Below the pieces are notes generated by a model. The model had not been told where the DNA came from. It saw nothing but the letters and a program-made list of their open reading frames with translations, and made no database searches. Position numbers and translations under genes: made by a program. This document shows, piece after piece, positions 33,370 through 43,315 of a stretch of DNA of 64,000 bases. This DNA is from Ulvibacterium marinum (GTDB taxonomy: Bacteria; Bacteroidota; Bacteroidia; Flavobacteriales; Flavobacteriaceae): the NCBI RefSeq assembly GCF_003626755.1, contig NZ_RBCJ01000001.1, positions 744,001-808,000 on the forward strand, read 5' to 3'. Each line of letters opens with the position of its first letter. Position 1 is the stretch's first letter.

Positions 33370-35766
33370 ATGTTTAAAAACTATCTAAAAATTGCTTGGC
33401 GGAACCTAAAGAAAAATAAGACATATTCGGTAATCAATGTAGGCGGGCTGGCTATTGGAATGGCCGTGGCGCTAATGATCGGGCTTTGGGTGGCGGACGA
33501 ATTGACGAGGGACCATTACTTTGGGAATAGGGACCAGATTGCCCAAGTGTATCAGAATCGCACAAGAAATGGAAGTATCGATACTGGGAATGCTATTCCC
33601 AGGCCTCTAGAGTTTGTGCTCCGAGAACAATATGGAGACCATTTTAAACATATTGTAATGGCATCATGGGAATGGAAGCAAAGCCTGGAATATAACAACA
33701 ATGTTGTTTCCCGTATGGGGAATTGCGTGCAAGCCGGGATCACCGATATGTTGGACCTTAAAATTGTGAATGGCCAGAGAAATGGCCTTCAGGATATTGA
33801 TGGTGTTATGTTGGACGAATCCACTTCCCAAGCCCTTTTTGGATCGGAGGACCCCATAGGAAAGGTTGTCCGGATAAATAATGAAATTGATGCAACCGTA
33901 ACCGGCGTTTATGAAGATATCCCTTTTAATAATTCGTTCCATGGCCTTCAATTTTTGATGCCTTGGGAAAGGTATTTGGCATGGCGCGAATGGGTTTCCG
34001 AGGCTAGGGATAATTGGAACAACAACTCGTTTCAGATGTTCGTACAAATTGCGGACAATATGAACATGGATGAGGTAACCGCTACGATCAAAGATGCCAA
34101 AAAAGATCAACTTCCCGAGGCCCAAAGCAATCCCCAACTTTTCCTTCTGCCCATGAAGGATTGGTATTTACGTAACAATTTTGAAGAAGGTCGCCAATTA
34201 GGCGGCCGGATTACCTATGTTAAGCTATTCGGATTCATTGGGATACTCGTATTGTTGTTGGCCTGCATCAATTTCATGAACCTGAGTACGGCACGTTCTG
34301 AAAAAAGAGCCAAAGAGGTTGGGCTTCGCAAAACGATAGGCTCAAATAGACGCCATTTGATACATCAATTTCTTGGGGAATCTTTTATGGTCACCCTTTT
34401 GGCCTTCTTTTTGGCAGTTATCCTGGTGTTGGTCTTCTTGGACGGCTTTAACCAATTGTCCGGAAAAGAGGTGCATTTTCCATGGGGAAGCCCAATATTC
34501 TGGATGGCTTCTTTGCTCTTTATCTGTCTTACAGCATTAGTATCCGGGAGCTATCCGGCTTTATATCTGTCTTCCTTTAAACCTGTGGAGGCCTTTAAGG
34601 GCAAATTTAAAGCTGGTCGACTTTCGGTGCTACCCAGAAAAATTTTGGTGGTAACACAATTTGCAGCTTCGGTGGCCTTTATCATCGGTACCCTTGTGGT
34701 ACTACAACAGATACGGTTTGTAAAGGACCGGCCTGTTGGCTATGATAAGGAAGGGCTCGTACAAATTCCGTTAGCAGGGTCTGATTTTTTCTGGAAGCAA
34801 ACACTAATGCGAAGTGAATTGCTGGCTTCTGGTGCCATAACCGAAATGTCTACCTCCAGTGCACCTACCACTGAAGTATGGTCCAATACGGGGAATTATA
34901 CCTGGGACGGAAAACCGGACGATTTTCAGGTGAGCTTGGCTTGGACACTGGTATCGCCGGAATATGTCAAGTCTCTCGGTTTGGAGGTTATCATGGGAAG
35001 GGATTTCTCCAGGGAATTTCCTACGGATTCAAACACCGTCCTAATTAATAAAACTGCCATGAAATATATGGGCTTCTCCAATCCTATTGGTAAATACCTA
35101 AGGAATTCGGATACCGAGAGCCCCGATCCTCCCTTGAAAATCATCGGGGTGGTTGAAGATATGATTGTACAATCTCCTTTTGAGCCGGTAAGACAAGGGG
35201 TCTATGCATTCGACAAGTATGGCGCGACCAACTTTTATAACCTTCGTTTAAACCCACAAAAAAGTACTGGTGAAAGCCTTTCTCTGGTAGAGGGTGTATT
35301 TAAGAAGCACTTTCCCAAAACTCCTTTCGACTACCAGTTTGTGGACAACCAATATGCCATCAAGTTCCAATCGGAGGAGCGTGTGGCCAGTTTGGCCGGG
35401 ATTTTTACGGTTTTGGCCATTTTTATTAGCTGTTTGGGACTCTTTGGCCTTACTGCCTTTGTGGCGGAACAGCGAACTAAGGAAATAGGGGTGCGCAAAG
35501 TATTGGGTGCTACGGTATTCGGATTATGGAAAATGCTTTCCAGGGACTTTTTGGCCCTGGTCCTTATTGCATGTACGGTAGCTGTGCCCATAGCCTTTTA
35601 TATAATGGGGGGATGGTTGCAAAATTATACGTACAGGATCGACCTTTCGTGGATGCTATTTGCAGCTGCCATTTTCGGAGCGCTATTTATCACGGTAATA
35701 ACGGTAAGTTTTCAGGCCATAAAAGCTGCCAATACCAACCCTGTAAAAAGTTTACGGATGGAGTGA
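33370..35766 (+). CDS. FtsX/MacB-type permease P4
   Basis: P4 has 798 residues, starting MFKNYLKIAWRNLKKNKTYS. It is closest to P13: both have GLW-x-x-DELT near residues 38-46, AIPRPLE in domain 1, NNSFQMFVQIADN and DMIVQSPFEPV/DMIAQSPYEPV in domain 2. Coupling motifs are RAKEVGLRKTIGSNR and RTKEIGVRKVLGATVF. Domain 2 contains a TWDGKPDDFQ segment, a version of the W-E-G-K motif also found in P5, P7, P9 and P13. The C-terminus is LRME instead of the usual LRTE. The downstream spacer is 38 bases with no hairpin that I can see. Confidence 0.95.
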   Translation: MFKNYLKIAWRNLKKNKTYSVINVGGLAIGMAVALMIGLWVADELTRDHYFGNRDQIAQVYQNRTRNGSIDTGNAIPRPLEFVLREQYGDHFKHIVMASWEWKQSLEYNNNVVSRMGNCVQAGITDMLDLKIVNGQRNGLQDIDGVMLDESTSQALFGSEDPIGKVVRINNEIDATVTGVYEDIPFNNSFHGLQFLMPWERYLAWREWVSEARDNWNNNSFQMFVQIADNMNMDEVTATIKDAKKDQLPEAQSNPQLFLLPMKDWYLRNNFEEGRQLGGRITYVKLFGFIGILVLLLACINFMNLSTARSEKRAKEVGLRKTIGSNRRHLIHQFLGESFMVTLLAFFLAVILVLVFLDGFNQLSGKEVHFPWGSPIFWMASLLFICLTALVSGSYPALYLSSFKPVEAFKGKFKAGRLSVLPRKILVVTQFAASVAFIIGTLVVLQQIRFVKDRPVGYDKEGLVQIPLAGSDFFWKQTLMRSELLASGAITEMSTSSAPTTEVWSNTGNYTWDGKPDDFQVSLAWTLVSPEYVKSLGLEVIMGRDFSREFPTDSNTVLINKTAMKYMGFSNPIGKYLRNSDTESPDPPLKIIGVVEDMIVQSPFEPVRQGVYAFDKYGATNFYNLRLNPQKSTGESLSLVEGVFKKHFPKTPFDYQFVDNQYAIKFQSEERVASLAGIFTVLAIFISCLGLFGLTAFVAEQRTKEIGVRKVLGATVFGLWKMLSRDFLALVLIACTVAVPIAFYIMGGWLQNYTYRIDLSWMLFAAAIFGALFITVITVSFQAIKAANTNPVKSLRME

Positions 35767-35804
35767 CGTTAAGCGATACAATACATCATCGAAAATGAAT
35801 ATTT

Positions 35805-38222
35805 ATGTTGAGGAATTATTTGATAGTTGGGTTTAGGAATATTATAAGGAACAAGGCGTTTTCAATCATCAATCTCTTGGGCCTTGTATTAGGAATGGTA
35901 AGCTTTCTCCTGATTTTTTTATGGATACAGGACGAAAAGGCAGTAGATAGTTTTCACGGAAACTCCGATACGCTCTATAATGTATACTATACGGTAGTTT
36001 CAGAGGGCAAAACCGATGGAACCTATGCAACACCTACGAATTACGATGCAGAACAACAACGATATTTCCCGCTCTTGGAGGGGATGCAGCATGGCATAGA
36101 CGGCATAGAACGTTCCAATTTTTATGTAACGGGCTATGAGCTTCCCTGGGGATATCCCGAAACATTTGAGGTTGGGGATAGAATGTATAAAATGGAAGGG
36201 GCAAGGGCCGGAAAGGACTTTTTTGAAATGTTCGATTATCCCATTATTGCAGGCGATACTTCTATGCCTTTAGGTGAAATAAACACCATTGCCATTTCTA
36301 GAAAAATGGCGGAACTATTTTTTGATGGCCCACAAAATGCCGTGGGCAAAACAATTCGATATGAGAACAACCTAGACCTCATGGTTACGGCCGTTTTTGA
36401 GAACTTAACAACAAAAAGCTCCCTTTCCTTCGACTTTTTAATCGATTGGGAATCTTATGCCAAAATGGGAATCCTTGTTGCCTCCCATAATGTACTTTCA
36501 ACGATCCAAATTTCAAATACGGCAGACCCTTATCAGGTTGCGCAAAACATCAATACCTACCTACAAACTCGGTTGGATCCCAATAACCCCATTCGGATGG
36601 AAGCCCATTTACAGCCCTTTAAGGACAAATACCTAAAAGGGCGTTTTGAAAATGGCAAGCCGGTTGATGGGCGTATGGAATATATCAAACTTTTTGCCGG
36701 GGTGGCTATTTTCATTTTGGTTATTGCCTGTATTAACTATATGAACCTTGCTACGGCCAGATCGGTAAAGCGTGCCAAGGAAGTAGGGGTAAGGAAAGCA
36801 GTGGGATCTTTAAAAGGGCATTTGATCCGTCAGTTTATATTGGAATCGATTTTACTTTCGTTCTTTGCTGTTGTTGTTTCGGTGGTCTTAGCGGGATTAC
36901 TGCTCCCTTTGGTAAATTCCTTTACAGGGAAGGAAATTGCCTTGCCGTTCCATAATATTTACTATTGGATAATCGTACTAGGCTTAATCGTCTTTACTGG
37001 TTTTTTTGCTGGGAGCTATCCCGCACTTTTTCTATCTTCATTGAAACCCGTACAAGTGTTGAAAGGAACATTTAGGTTTACGGGTTCCTCGGAATGGCTA
37101 AGAAAGGGACTGACCATTTTCCAATTCGGGCTCTCCATTTTGCTATTGATAGCTGCCATGGTCGTTTCACGTCAAACAGATTTTGTTCAGCATTCCAATT
37201 TGGGATACGATAGAGAGAACTTGATATACGTCCGTATTGAAGGAACGCTTGCCAATGCCGAAAAATATGCTGTGTTCAAAGATGAGGCCTCTAGATTGCC
37301 CGGGGTGGCCTTGGTAGATCGCAGCAGTGAAGCCCCACATGCCATGGAATTTGAAGTGGCGGACCCAATCAATTGGGAAGGTAAGGGTGAGGGGGTTTCC
37401 GTAGGGTTTATGCCCAAATCAGTAGGGTTTGATTTTTTAAGAATTATGGACTTAAAAATTGCGGAAGGCAGGGGATTTTCAAAAAAAATAGCTTCGGATT
37501 CCACGGACGCCTTTATGGTAAATCGGGAAGCCGTCCGGCAAATGGGAATCACGGATCCTTTGGGAAAATGGGTTTCGGCCTGGGACAAGAGAGGACGTAT
37601 TATAGGCATTTTAGAGGATTATCATACCGCCTCGCTTCATCAGAGGATAAAGCCGGTTATTGTGGATGTAAAGGAAAATCTCAATTTCGGATTTGTTCTA
37701 ATTCGGACCAAGCCGGGTAAGACCAAAGAGGCTTTGGCCCAATTAAAGACGTTGTATGCAAAAATAAATCCTTTGCGTCCTTTTGATTATCAGTTTGCCG
37801 ATAGCGAATATCAAGCACTATACAACAATGAGCAAGTGGTTGCCAAGTTGTCCAATATCTTTTCGGTTTTCGCCATTGTTATTTCATGCCTGGGGCTATT
37901 GGGGCTTGCCATGTTCTCCGCACAACAACGTGTTAGGGAGATAGCCGTACGGAAAGTATTGGGTGCTTCGACTACTACCATTATCAATTTGTTTTCCAAG
38001 GATATTTTAAGGCTCGTAGGCTTTTCTTTTTTAATTGCCGCACCTATAGGATGGCTTGTAATGGACGGTTGGTTGGAGGGCTTCGCCTACAAAATAAACC
38101 TTTCTTGGTGGATTTTTGCCTTAACGGGCCTTATAGCATTTGGCGTAGCGTTTTTGACCATCAGTTCGCAATCGTTGAGAGTGGCAAGGGCCAATCCTGC
38201 AAATTCATTACGCTCGGAATAA
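35805..38222 (+). CDS. FtsX/MacB-type permease P5
   Basis: P5 has 805 residues. Its N-terminus MLRNYLIVGFRNIIRNKAFS departs from the KIAWRN consensus, and it ends ANPANSLRSE, so both ends are more diverged than in neighbours. The segment LWIQDEKAVDSFHGNSD after TM1 resembles LWISDELAVDNHHENID of P7, which suggests a P5/P7 subgroup. Domain 1 has a distinctive insert, GMQHGIDGIERSNFYVTGYE. Coupling motifs RAKEVGVRKAVGSLKG and RVREIAVRKVLGASTT are kept, but EIG reads EIA in the second. Domain 2 has INWEGKGEG. It lies between P4 (38 bases) and P6 (30 bases). Confidence 0.95.
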   Translation: MLRNYLIVGFRNIIRNKAFSIINLLGLVLGMVSFLLIFLWIQDEKAVDSFHGNSDTLYNVYYTVVSEGKTDGTYATPTNYDAEQQRYFPLLEGMQHGIDGIERSNFYVTGYELPWGYPETFEVGDRMYKMEGARAGKDFFEMFDYPIIAGDTSMPLGEINTIAISRKMAELFFDGPQNAVGKTIRYENNLDLMVTAVFENLTTKSSLSFDFLIDWESYAKMGILVASHNVLSTIQISNTADPYQVAQNINTYLQTRLDPNNPIRMEAHLQPFKDKYLKGRFENGKPVDGRMEYIKLFAGVAIFILVIACINYMNLATARSVKRAKEVGVRKAVGSLKGHLIRQFILESILLSFFAVVVSVVLAGLLLPLVNSFTGKEIALPFHNIYYWIIVLGLIVFTGFFAGSYPALFLSSLKPVQVLKGTFRFTGSSEWLRKGLTIFQFGLSILLLIAAMVVSRQTDFVQHSNLGYDRENLIYVRIEGTLANAEKYAVFKDEASRLPGVALVDRSSEAPHAMEFEVADPINWEGKGEGVSVGFMPKSVGFDFLRIMDLKIAEGRGFSKKIASDSTDAFMVNREAVRQMGITDPLGKWVSAWDKRGRIIGILEDYHTASLHQRIKPVIVDVKENLNFGFVLIRTKPGKTKEALAQLKTLYAKINPLRPFDYQFADSEYQALYNNEQVVAKLSNIFSVFAIVISCLGLLGLAMFSAQQRVREIAVRKVLGASTTTIINLFSKDILRLVGFSFLIAAPIGWLVMDGWLEGFAYKINLSWWIFALTGLIAFGVAFLTISSQSLRVARANPANSLRSE

Positions 38223-38252
38223 AAATGGAGATCAATCAAAAAAAGGGAGACC

Positions 38253-40742
38253 ATGTTTAAGAACCATATTAAAATAGCACTTCGGTTTTTTAAAAAGAAC
38301 AAGCTTTTTACAACCATAAATGTATTGGGGCTAACTATTGGTATCACAGCATTTTTACTCATAACCCAGTATGTTTCTTTTGAAAAAAACTACGACAAGT
38401 TTCAACATGGTATAGAGAATGTGTATCGGGTAACCCTGTCCACAAATTTTGATTCTGACGCTTTTAGTACCTCTGCCACCAATCATCCTGCCCTTGGGCC
38501 CGCAATGAAAACCGATTTTCCGGAAGTGGAAAGTTATGCCAGAATGGTAGATAGAAAAGTATTGGGAGGAAGTGCTATTTTATCCTATAAGACTGACTCT
38601 GGCGAATTGATAAAATCCAATATCAACGACTTTGATCTTTATTTTGCTGAAGGAGCACTTTTGAAACTTTTTGATATTCCGTTGGTATCTGGTAGTCGGG
38701 ATACGGCCTTGGAAGAACCCCAGACCATAATATTGTCCGAAAGTACCGCACACCGATTTTTTGGAGTCGAAGAACCTTTGGGAAAGGAACTGTCGATAAA
38801 CAGTGATGGCAGCAAAGTAAGAGTAACCGGGGTTTTTAAGGATTTACCCCAGAACACCCATCTAAAATTCGATATGTTGGCCTCCTTCACCTCATTGGAT
38901 CAAGAATATTATAATACCACTTGGGTATGGCCTGAATTCTATAATTATGTAAAGCTAAAATCGGGAACCGATTCCAAAATTATTACAGAAAAGTTTCCTG
39001 CTTTTGTTCAAAAGTACCTTAGCGATATAATGGATCAGTATGGTTTTCAGGCAAAATTTGATCTCCAATCCGCTTCGGACATCCATTTAAAATCCAAACT
39101 TTCAAAAGAAATGTCGGCCAACTCCAGCGAGGGGACTTTGACCTTTTTGATGATTGTTGCGGCCTTTGTTATTGTAATAGCACTCATCAACTTCATCAAT
39201 CTATCCACCGCAAAATCCATGGAGCGAGCCCGGGAAGTAGGCTTAAAAAAAGTGGTAGGGGCCAAACAAGGGATATTAATTTCACAGTTTTTGTGGGAGT
39301 CCTTGTTGATCAATTTGGTTGCGGTACTCTTGGCCATCTTTTTAACAAGTCTGCTCATGGAACCTTTTAACAAGTTGGTAGGGTTAGATGTGCTGTCCCT
39401 GGCAACTTGGTGGAAGCCTGGCGTATGGCTTGTTATTTTCGCAATATTAGTGGTCGGAGGTCTATTGGCCGGCCTTTATCCCGCATTTGTGTTGTCCAGT
39501 TTTAATCCTATACAAGTACTCACCGGAAAGTTTCATAGATCTGGCAAAGGCACATCCTTAAGAAAAGCGTTGGTCGTTACCCAATTTACTTTATCCATCG
39601 CCTTGATTTCCGGAACCTTCATAGTGTACAACCAATTTTCATTTATGCAGAATCAGGAACTGGGATTTAAGGCAGATCAGAACCTTGTGGTCAATGCGCC
39701 CATGGATGTAGCCGATTCTATCGCCTTGCAAAAAATCAGGGTGTTCAAAGGCGAAATGGAACGTAATCCAAAAGTTAATTCTGTTACTCTGACCAACGAA
39801 GTGCCCGGAAAACCTTTTATAATGACCACAACCGTTCGAAAAAGTGGAGATGAGGCCATAGATGGGAGCACCGGTAGTGTAATGGAGATCGATGAGGATT
39901 TTCTAACAGCTTATGACGTAGACTTGGTTGCGGGCCGCAATTTGGTAAAAGAGGACAAGGGCGATTATTACGTTAGGGACAATAGCAATATAGATCCAAA
40001 CTTGTATCGTGTGCTTATTAATAGAGCCTCTTCAAAAGCATTGGGATTTACAACACCGGAGGCCGCCATCCATCAAAAAATAGTCTTTAAATATGGCCCT
40101 ATTGAGAGAACGGCGGAAATAATGGGAGTTGTGGAAAATTATCATCAAAGATCGTTGGAAAGCGATTATGACAAAATATTATTCATTTATCCCACTTTCT
40201 ATTACGGAGAATATTTAACGGTAAACATGAGCGGTAAACATGTGACAGCTACTGTGGCCGATGTAGAAAGGCAGTTCAATGCCCTGTTTCCCAAAGATCC
40301 ATTTGACTATTTCTTCTTGGATCAATATTTCAACAGACAGTACCAAGCAGATATTAAGTTTGGCACTATTTGTCTGTTATTTTCTATACTGGCCATTTTT
40401 ATTGCTGCCTTGGGCCTATTTGGATTAGGCTCCCATATGGCGATGCAAAAAACCAAGGAAATCAGTGTTCGTAAGGTATTGGGTGCTTCGGTAGGGCAAG
40501 CATTGGCAATCATACCAAAAAAACTATTGGGCTTGGTAATGCTCTCCAGCGTAATTGCATTTCCTATTATTTATTTCATTACGAAAAAATGGTTGGAAAA
40601 TTATGCCTTTAAGATAGAGGTGGGGCTTTGGATGTTTTTGGCACCATTATTTATCGTTATGGTCGTGGCGGCTTTATCCATACTGGCACAGTCATTAAAG
40701 ACCGCTTTGGTAAACCCAGCGGAATCTTTGAGAAACGAATAA
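38253..40742 (+). CDS. FtsX/MacB-type permease P6 (longest)
   Basis: P6 is the longest complete member (829 residues), starting MFKNHIKIALRFFKKNKLFT and ending ESLRNE. The extra length is partly in domain 2, in a stretch with VKEDKGDYYVRDNSNIDPN that other paralogues lack. Coupling motifs are RAREVGLKKVVGAKQG and TKEISVRKVLGASVG, the latter with Ser replacing Gly in EIG. It shares with P12 the TM1-adjacent QYVSFEKNYDKFQ/QYVAFEHSYENFH and FFLDQYFNRQYQAD/FFLDEQFDKQYKAD, so these two form a subgroup although six genes apart. The downstream spacer (163 bases) is the longest in the array. Confidence 0.95.
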   Translation: MFKNHIKIALRFFKKNKLFTTINVLGLTIGITAFLLITQYVSFEKNYDKFQHGIENVYRVTLSTNFDSDAFSTSATNHPALGPAMKTDFPEVESYARMVDRKVLGGSAILSYKTDSGELIKSNINDFDLYFAEGALLKLFDIPLVSGSRDTALEEPQTIILSESTAHRFFGVEEPLGKELSINSDGSKVRVTGVFKDLPQNTHLKFDMLASFTSLDQEYYNTTWVWPEFYNYVKLKSGTDSKIITEKFPAFVQKYLSDIMDQYGFQAKFDLQSASDIHLKSKLSKEMSANSSEGTLTFLMIVAAFVIVIALINFINLSTAKSMERAREVGLKKVVGAKQGILISQFLWESLLINLVAVLLAIFLTSLLMEPFNKLVGLDVLSLATWWKPGVWLVIFAILVVGGLLAGLYPAFVLSSFNPIQVLTGKFHRSGKGTSLRKALVVTQFTLSIALISGTFIVYNQFSFMQNQELGFKADQNLVVNAPMDVADSIALQKIRVFKGEMERNPKVNSVTLTNEVPGKPFIMTTTVRKSGDEAIDGSTGSVMEIDEDFLTAYDVDLVAGRNLVKEDKGDYYVRDNSNIDPNLYRVLINRASSKALGFTTPEAAIHQKIVFKYGPIERTAEIMGVVENYHQRSLESDYDKILFIYPTFYYGEYLTVNMSGKHVTATVADVERQFNALFPKDPFDYFFLDQYFNRQYQADIKFGTICLLFSILAIFIAALGLFGLGSHMAMQKTKEISVRKVLGASVGQALAIIPKKLLGLVMLSSVIAFPIIYFITKKWLENYAFKIEVGLWMFLAPLFIVMVVAALSILAQSLKTALVNPAESLRNE

Positions 40743-40905
40743 AATAGAGATATCGGATGGCAAAACCCTGAGAGGACCGGTAAGGTGTCGCGGACTGTTG
40801 ACTGATTGCCAACCTGAATGACATTGTCGGGCAGGCAGTAGAAAGGAAGAATAGATTGGAGAAGTTGGAAAGAGAAAGATTGAATGAACTAAAAGAACGT
40901 AAACC

Positions 40906-43272
40906 ATGTTTAAAAACTATCTAAAAATAGCTTGGCGGAATATCCTCAAGAACAAGGTGTTTTCGATTCTAAATATCGTTGGCCTTGCCATGGGCCTACT
41001 CTGTAGTTTGCTCATCTATCTTTGGATTTCCGATGAATTGGCCGTCGACAATCATCATGAAAACATTGACCGATTATATTCCGTATACCAAAAGCAAATA
41101 TTCGAAGGAAGGATAGATGCCGGTTATTTTACTCCAGCGGTACTGTATAGAGAGCTAAAGGGAAAGATCCCTGAAATAGAGAAAGCGGCCCCGAGAAGTT
41201 TTACTACTAAAACCTTTGCACATCAAGACAAAATTTTTAAGAAAGAAGGAAGTTTTGTTGGTACGGACTACTTTGATATGTTTTCTGTGGATTTTTTGGA
41301 AGGGACGAAAGCTTCGGCAATGGATTCCCCTGATGCTATCGTTATTTCGGAAACGATGGCGAAAGCATTTTTTGGCACTTCCAAAAAAGCCATCGGGAAG
41401 TCACTGCTCTATGGGAATAAGGATCAATTGAAAGTATCCGGCATATTTAAGGATACCGGTTCGGCCGATTCGCGTAAGGGCGATTTTTTCATGCATTGGG
41501 ATATTTTTCTGGAAGAAAACAGTTGGGCGCCCAATATCTTGAACAGCGGGCCGCCGACTTTTGTTATGCTTGCCGAAAATGCTGATTCCGAAGTGGTCGA
41601 AGGAAAAATCAAGGATTTTCTTGTTGCCTATAGAGCTAACGAAAACGAAAATTTTACGGTAGAATTGGGCTTACAGCCTTATGGAGAGCGTTATCTATAC
41701 AACCGTTTCGAGAACGGTGTAATATCCGGCGGTCGGATGGAGAACATTCGCATCTTTGGGTTTATTGCTTTTTTTGTGCTTTTGATCGCCTGTATCAACT
41801 TTATGAATCTGGCATCCGCAAGCTCCCTAAAACGAGCAAAGGAAGTAGGAGTACGGAAATCCCTAGGCGCAAACAAAGGAAGTTTAATATCCCAATTTTT
41901 AGGGGAAGCTTTGTTGCTTTCATGTATAAGCACCGTCTTGTCCCTAATAGTGGTGGCTCTGGTACTTCCGGTCTTTAACGAGCTGGTGAACAAGAACCTA
42001 AACCTTCTTAGCCTCTCGTTACCTTCCTGGTTGGGTATTTTAGGTATTTCCCTATTGACGGGCTTTGTTTCTGGTAGCTATCCAGCATTCGTACTATCCT
42101 CTTTTAAGGCGATAGATATTTTCAAAAATAATAGGGACGCCAATGCCAGCTCGCAATGGATACGTCAGGGCCTGGTTGTCTTTCAGTTTGCTTTATCTAT
42201 CATCTTGATTTCGGGAATGATCATTACTTCCCGCCAGATTAACTATATCCAAGATGAAAACCTCGGTTTTGACCCTCACAACGTTTTTATGTTTGTTTTT
42301 GAAGGGGATTCCACACGTACAGTTGCAGGTCTAAAAGAAAGAGCTTTACAATTACCCGGGGTTGAATCCATGTCGACCACCACTCAGGGCCCAATGGATT
42401 TTATAAATGGGTTTGATGATGTGCAATGGGAAGGCAAATCCAGCGATGACCCTACAATATTTATGAGTATGGATGTGGGATCGAATTTTGCCGATACCTG
42501 GGGTACGGAAATGCTTCTGGGCACCGATTTTTCCACCGAAAGTATTGCCGACGATTCGGGCTACATCATTAATGAGACGGCCTTAAAAATTATGGGGCTT
42601 GAAGATCCAATAGGTAAACCGATTACCATGTGGGGCAACACAGGTAATATCATTGGTGTAATGAAAGACTTTCCCATAAATACGGTAAAAACAGCTATCC
42701 CCCCATTGATTATTCGTAATGGAGAGTACGCGAACAGGGTTGCCGTTTTGGCACGGATCAGTTCTATAAATGTTGTAGAAACTGTAGAAGCTTTGGAAAA
42801 TATATATACGGAAATGTTTCCTGAAGTCCCCTTCGATTATGTGTTTTCCGATACCTGGTACAACAATATGTATAAAAGCGAGATTACTTTTTTTAAGCTC
42901 TCACAATACTTCTCATTGATGGCCATTTTCATTTCCTGTCTTGGTCTGTTCGGCTTGGCCATGTTCACGGCCCAACAAAAGGTGAAGGAAATCGGGATTC
43001 GTAAAGTACTGGGGGCTTCGGTAGGAAAGATTACAAGTTCATTGGTGAAGGACTTTCTAAAACTAGTGGTTTTAGCCATTTTCATAGGTTGCCCCATTGC
43101 CTGGTATTTTATGAACAAGTGGTTGACCAATTATGAGTACAGAACGGAAATGCCCTGGTGGGCCTTTGGGGCTGCAGGCAGTATAGTAATTGCCATAGCC
43201 TTGTTTACGGTAGGTTTTAAATCGATCAGGGCCGCGATGAAAGACCCTGTTGAAAGTTTACGGACGGAATAA
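40906..43272 (+). CDS. FtsX/MacB-type permease P7
   Basis: P7 has 788 residues, starting MFKNYLKIAWRNILKNKVFS. Coupling motifs are RAKEVGVRKSLGANKG and VKEIGIRKVLGASVG. Domain 2 carries VQWEGKSSDDPTIFMSMDVG, of the WEGK group, and MLLGTDFSTES where AGRxF is usual (Gly-Thr for Gly-Arg). The residues after TM1 (LWISDELAVDNHHEN) link it to P5. It is preceded by the 163-base spacer (40743-40905), the largest break in the array and a plausible place for an internal promoter, although I found no convincing promoter elements there. The 43-base spacer downstream contains a palindrome at 43281-43295. Confidence 0.95.
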   Translation: MFKNYLKIAWRNILKNKVFSILNIVGLAMGLLCSLLIYLWISDELAVDNHHENIDRLYSVYQKQIFEGRIDAGYFTPAVLYRELKGKIPEIEKAAPRSFTTKTFAHQDKIFKKEGSFVGTDYFDMFSVDFLEGTKASAMDSPDAIVISETMAKAFFGTSKKAIGKSLLYGNKDQLKVSGIFKDTGSADSRKGDFFMHWDIFLEENSWAPNILNSGPPTFVMLAENADSEVVEGKIKDFLVAYRANENENFTVELGLQPYGERYLYNRFENGVISGGRMENIRIFGFIAFFVLLIACINFMNLASASSLKRAKEVGVRKSLGANKGSLISQFLGEALLLSCISTVLSLIVVALVLPVFNELVNKNLNLLSLSLPSWLGILGISLLTGFVSGSYPAFVLSSFKAIDIFKNNRDANASSQWIRQGLVVFQFALSIILISGMIITSRQINYIQDENLGFDPHNVFMFVFEGDSTRTVAGLKERALQLPGVESMSTTTQGPMDFINGFDDVQWEGKSSDDPTIFMSMDVGSNFADTWGTEMLLGTDFSTESIADDSGYIINETALKIMGLEDPIGKPITMWGNTGNIIGVMKDFPINTVKTAIPPLIIRNGEYANRVAVLARISSINVVETVEALENIYTEMFPEVPFDYVFSDTWYNNMYKSEITFFKLSQYFSLMAIFISCLGLFGLAMFTAQQKVKEIGIRKVLGASVGKITSSLVKDFLKLVVLAIFIGCPIAWYFMNKWLTNYEYRTEMPWWAFGAAGSIVIAIALFTVGFKSIRAAMKDPVESLRTE

Positions 43273-43280
43273 TGGAACGA

Positions 43281-43295
43281 AGACCTGTCAGGTCT
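43281..43295. repeat. Spacer palindrome AGACCT-GTC-AGGTCT
   Basis: This perfect 6-bp inverted repeat with a 3-base centre lies between P7 and P8, 20 bases before the P8 ATG. A related GACCT/AGGTC element is in the P13-P14 spacer. Palindromes of this type are known to me as dispersed extragenic repeats in Flavobacteriia, so REP-like origin is likely; function is unknown. Confidence 0.6.
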
Positions 43296-43315
43296 AAATC
43301 AAAAAAACAAGAATC

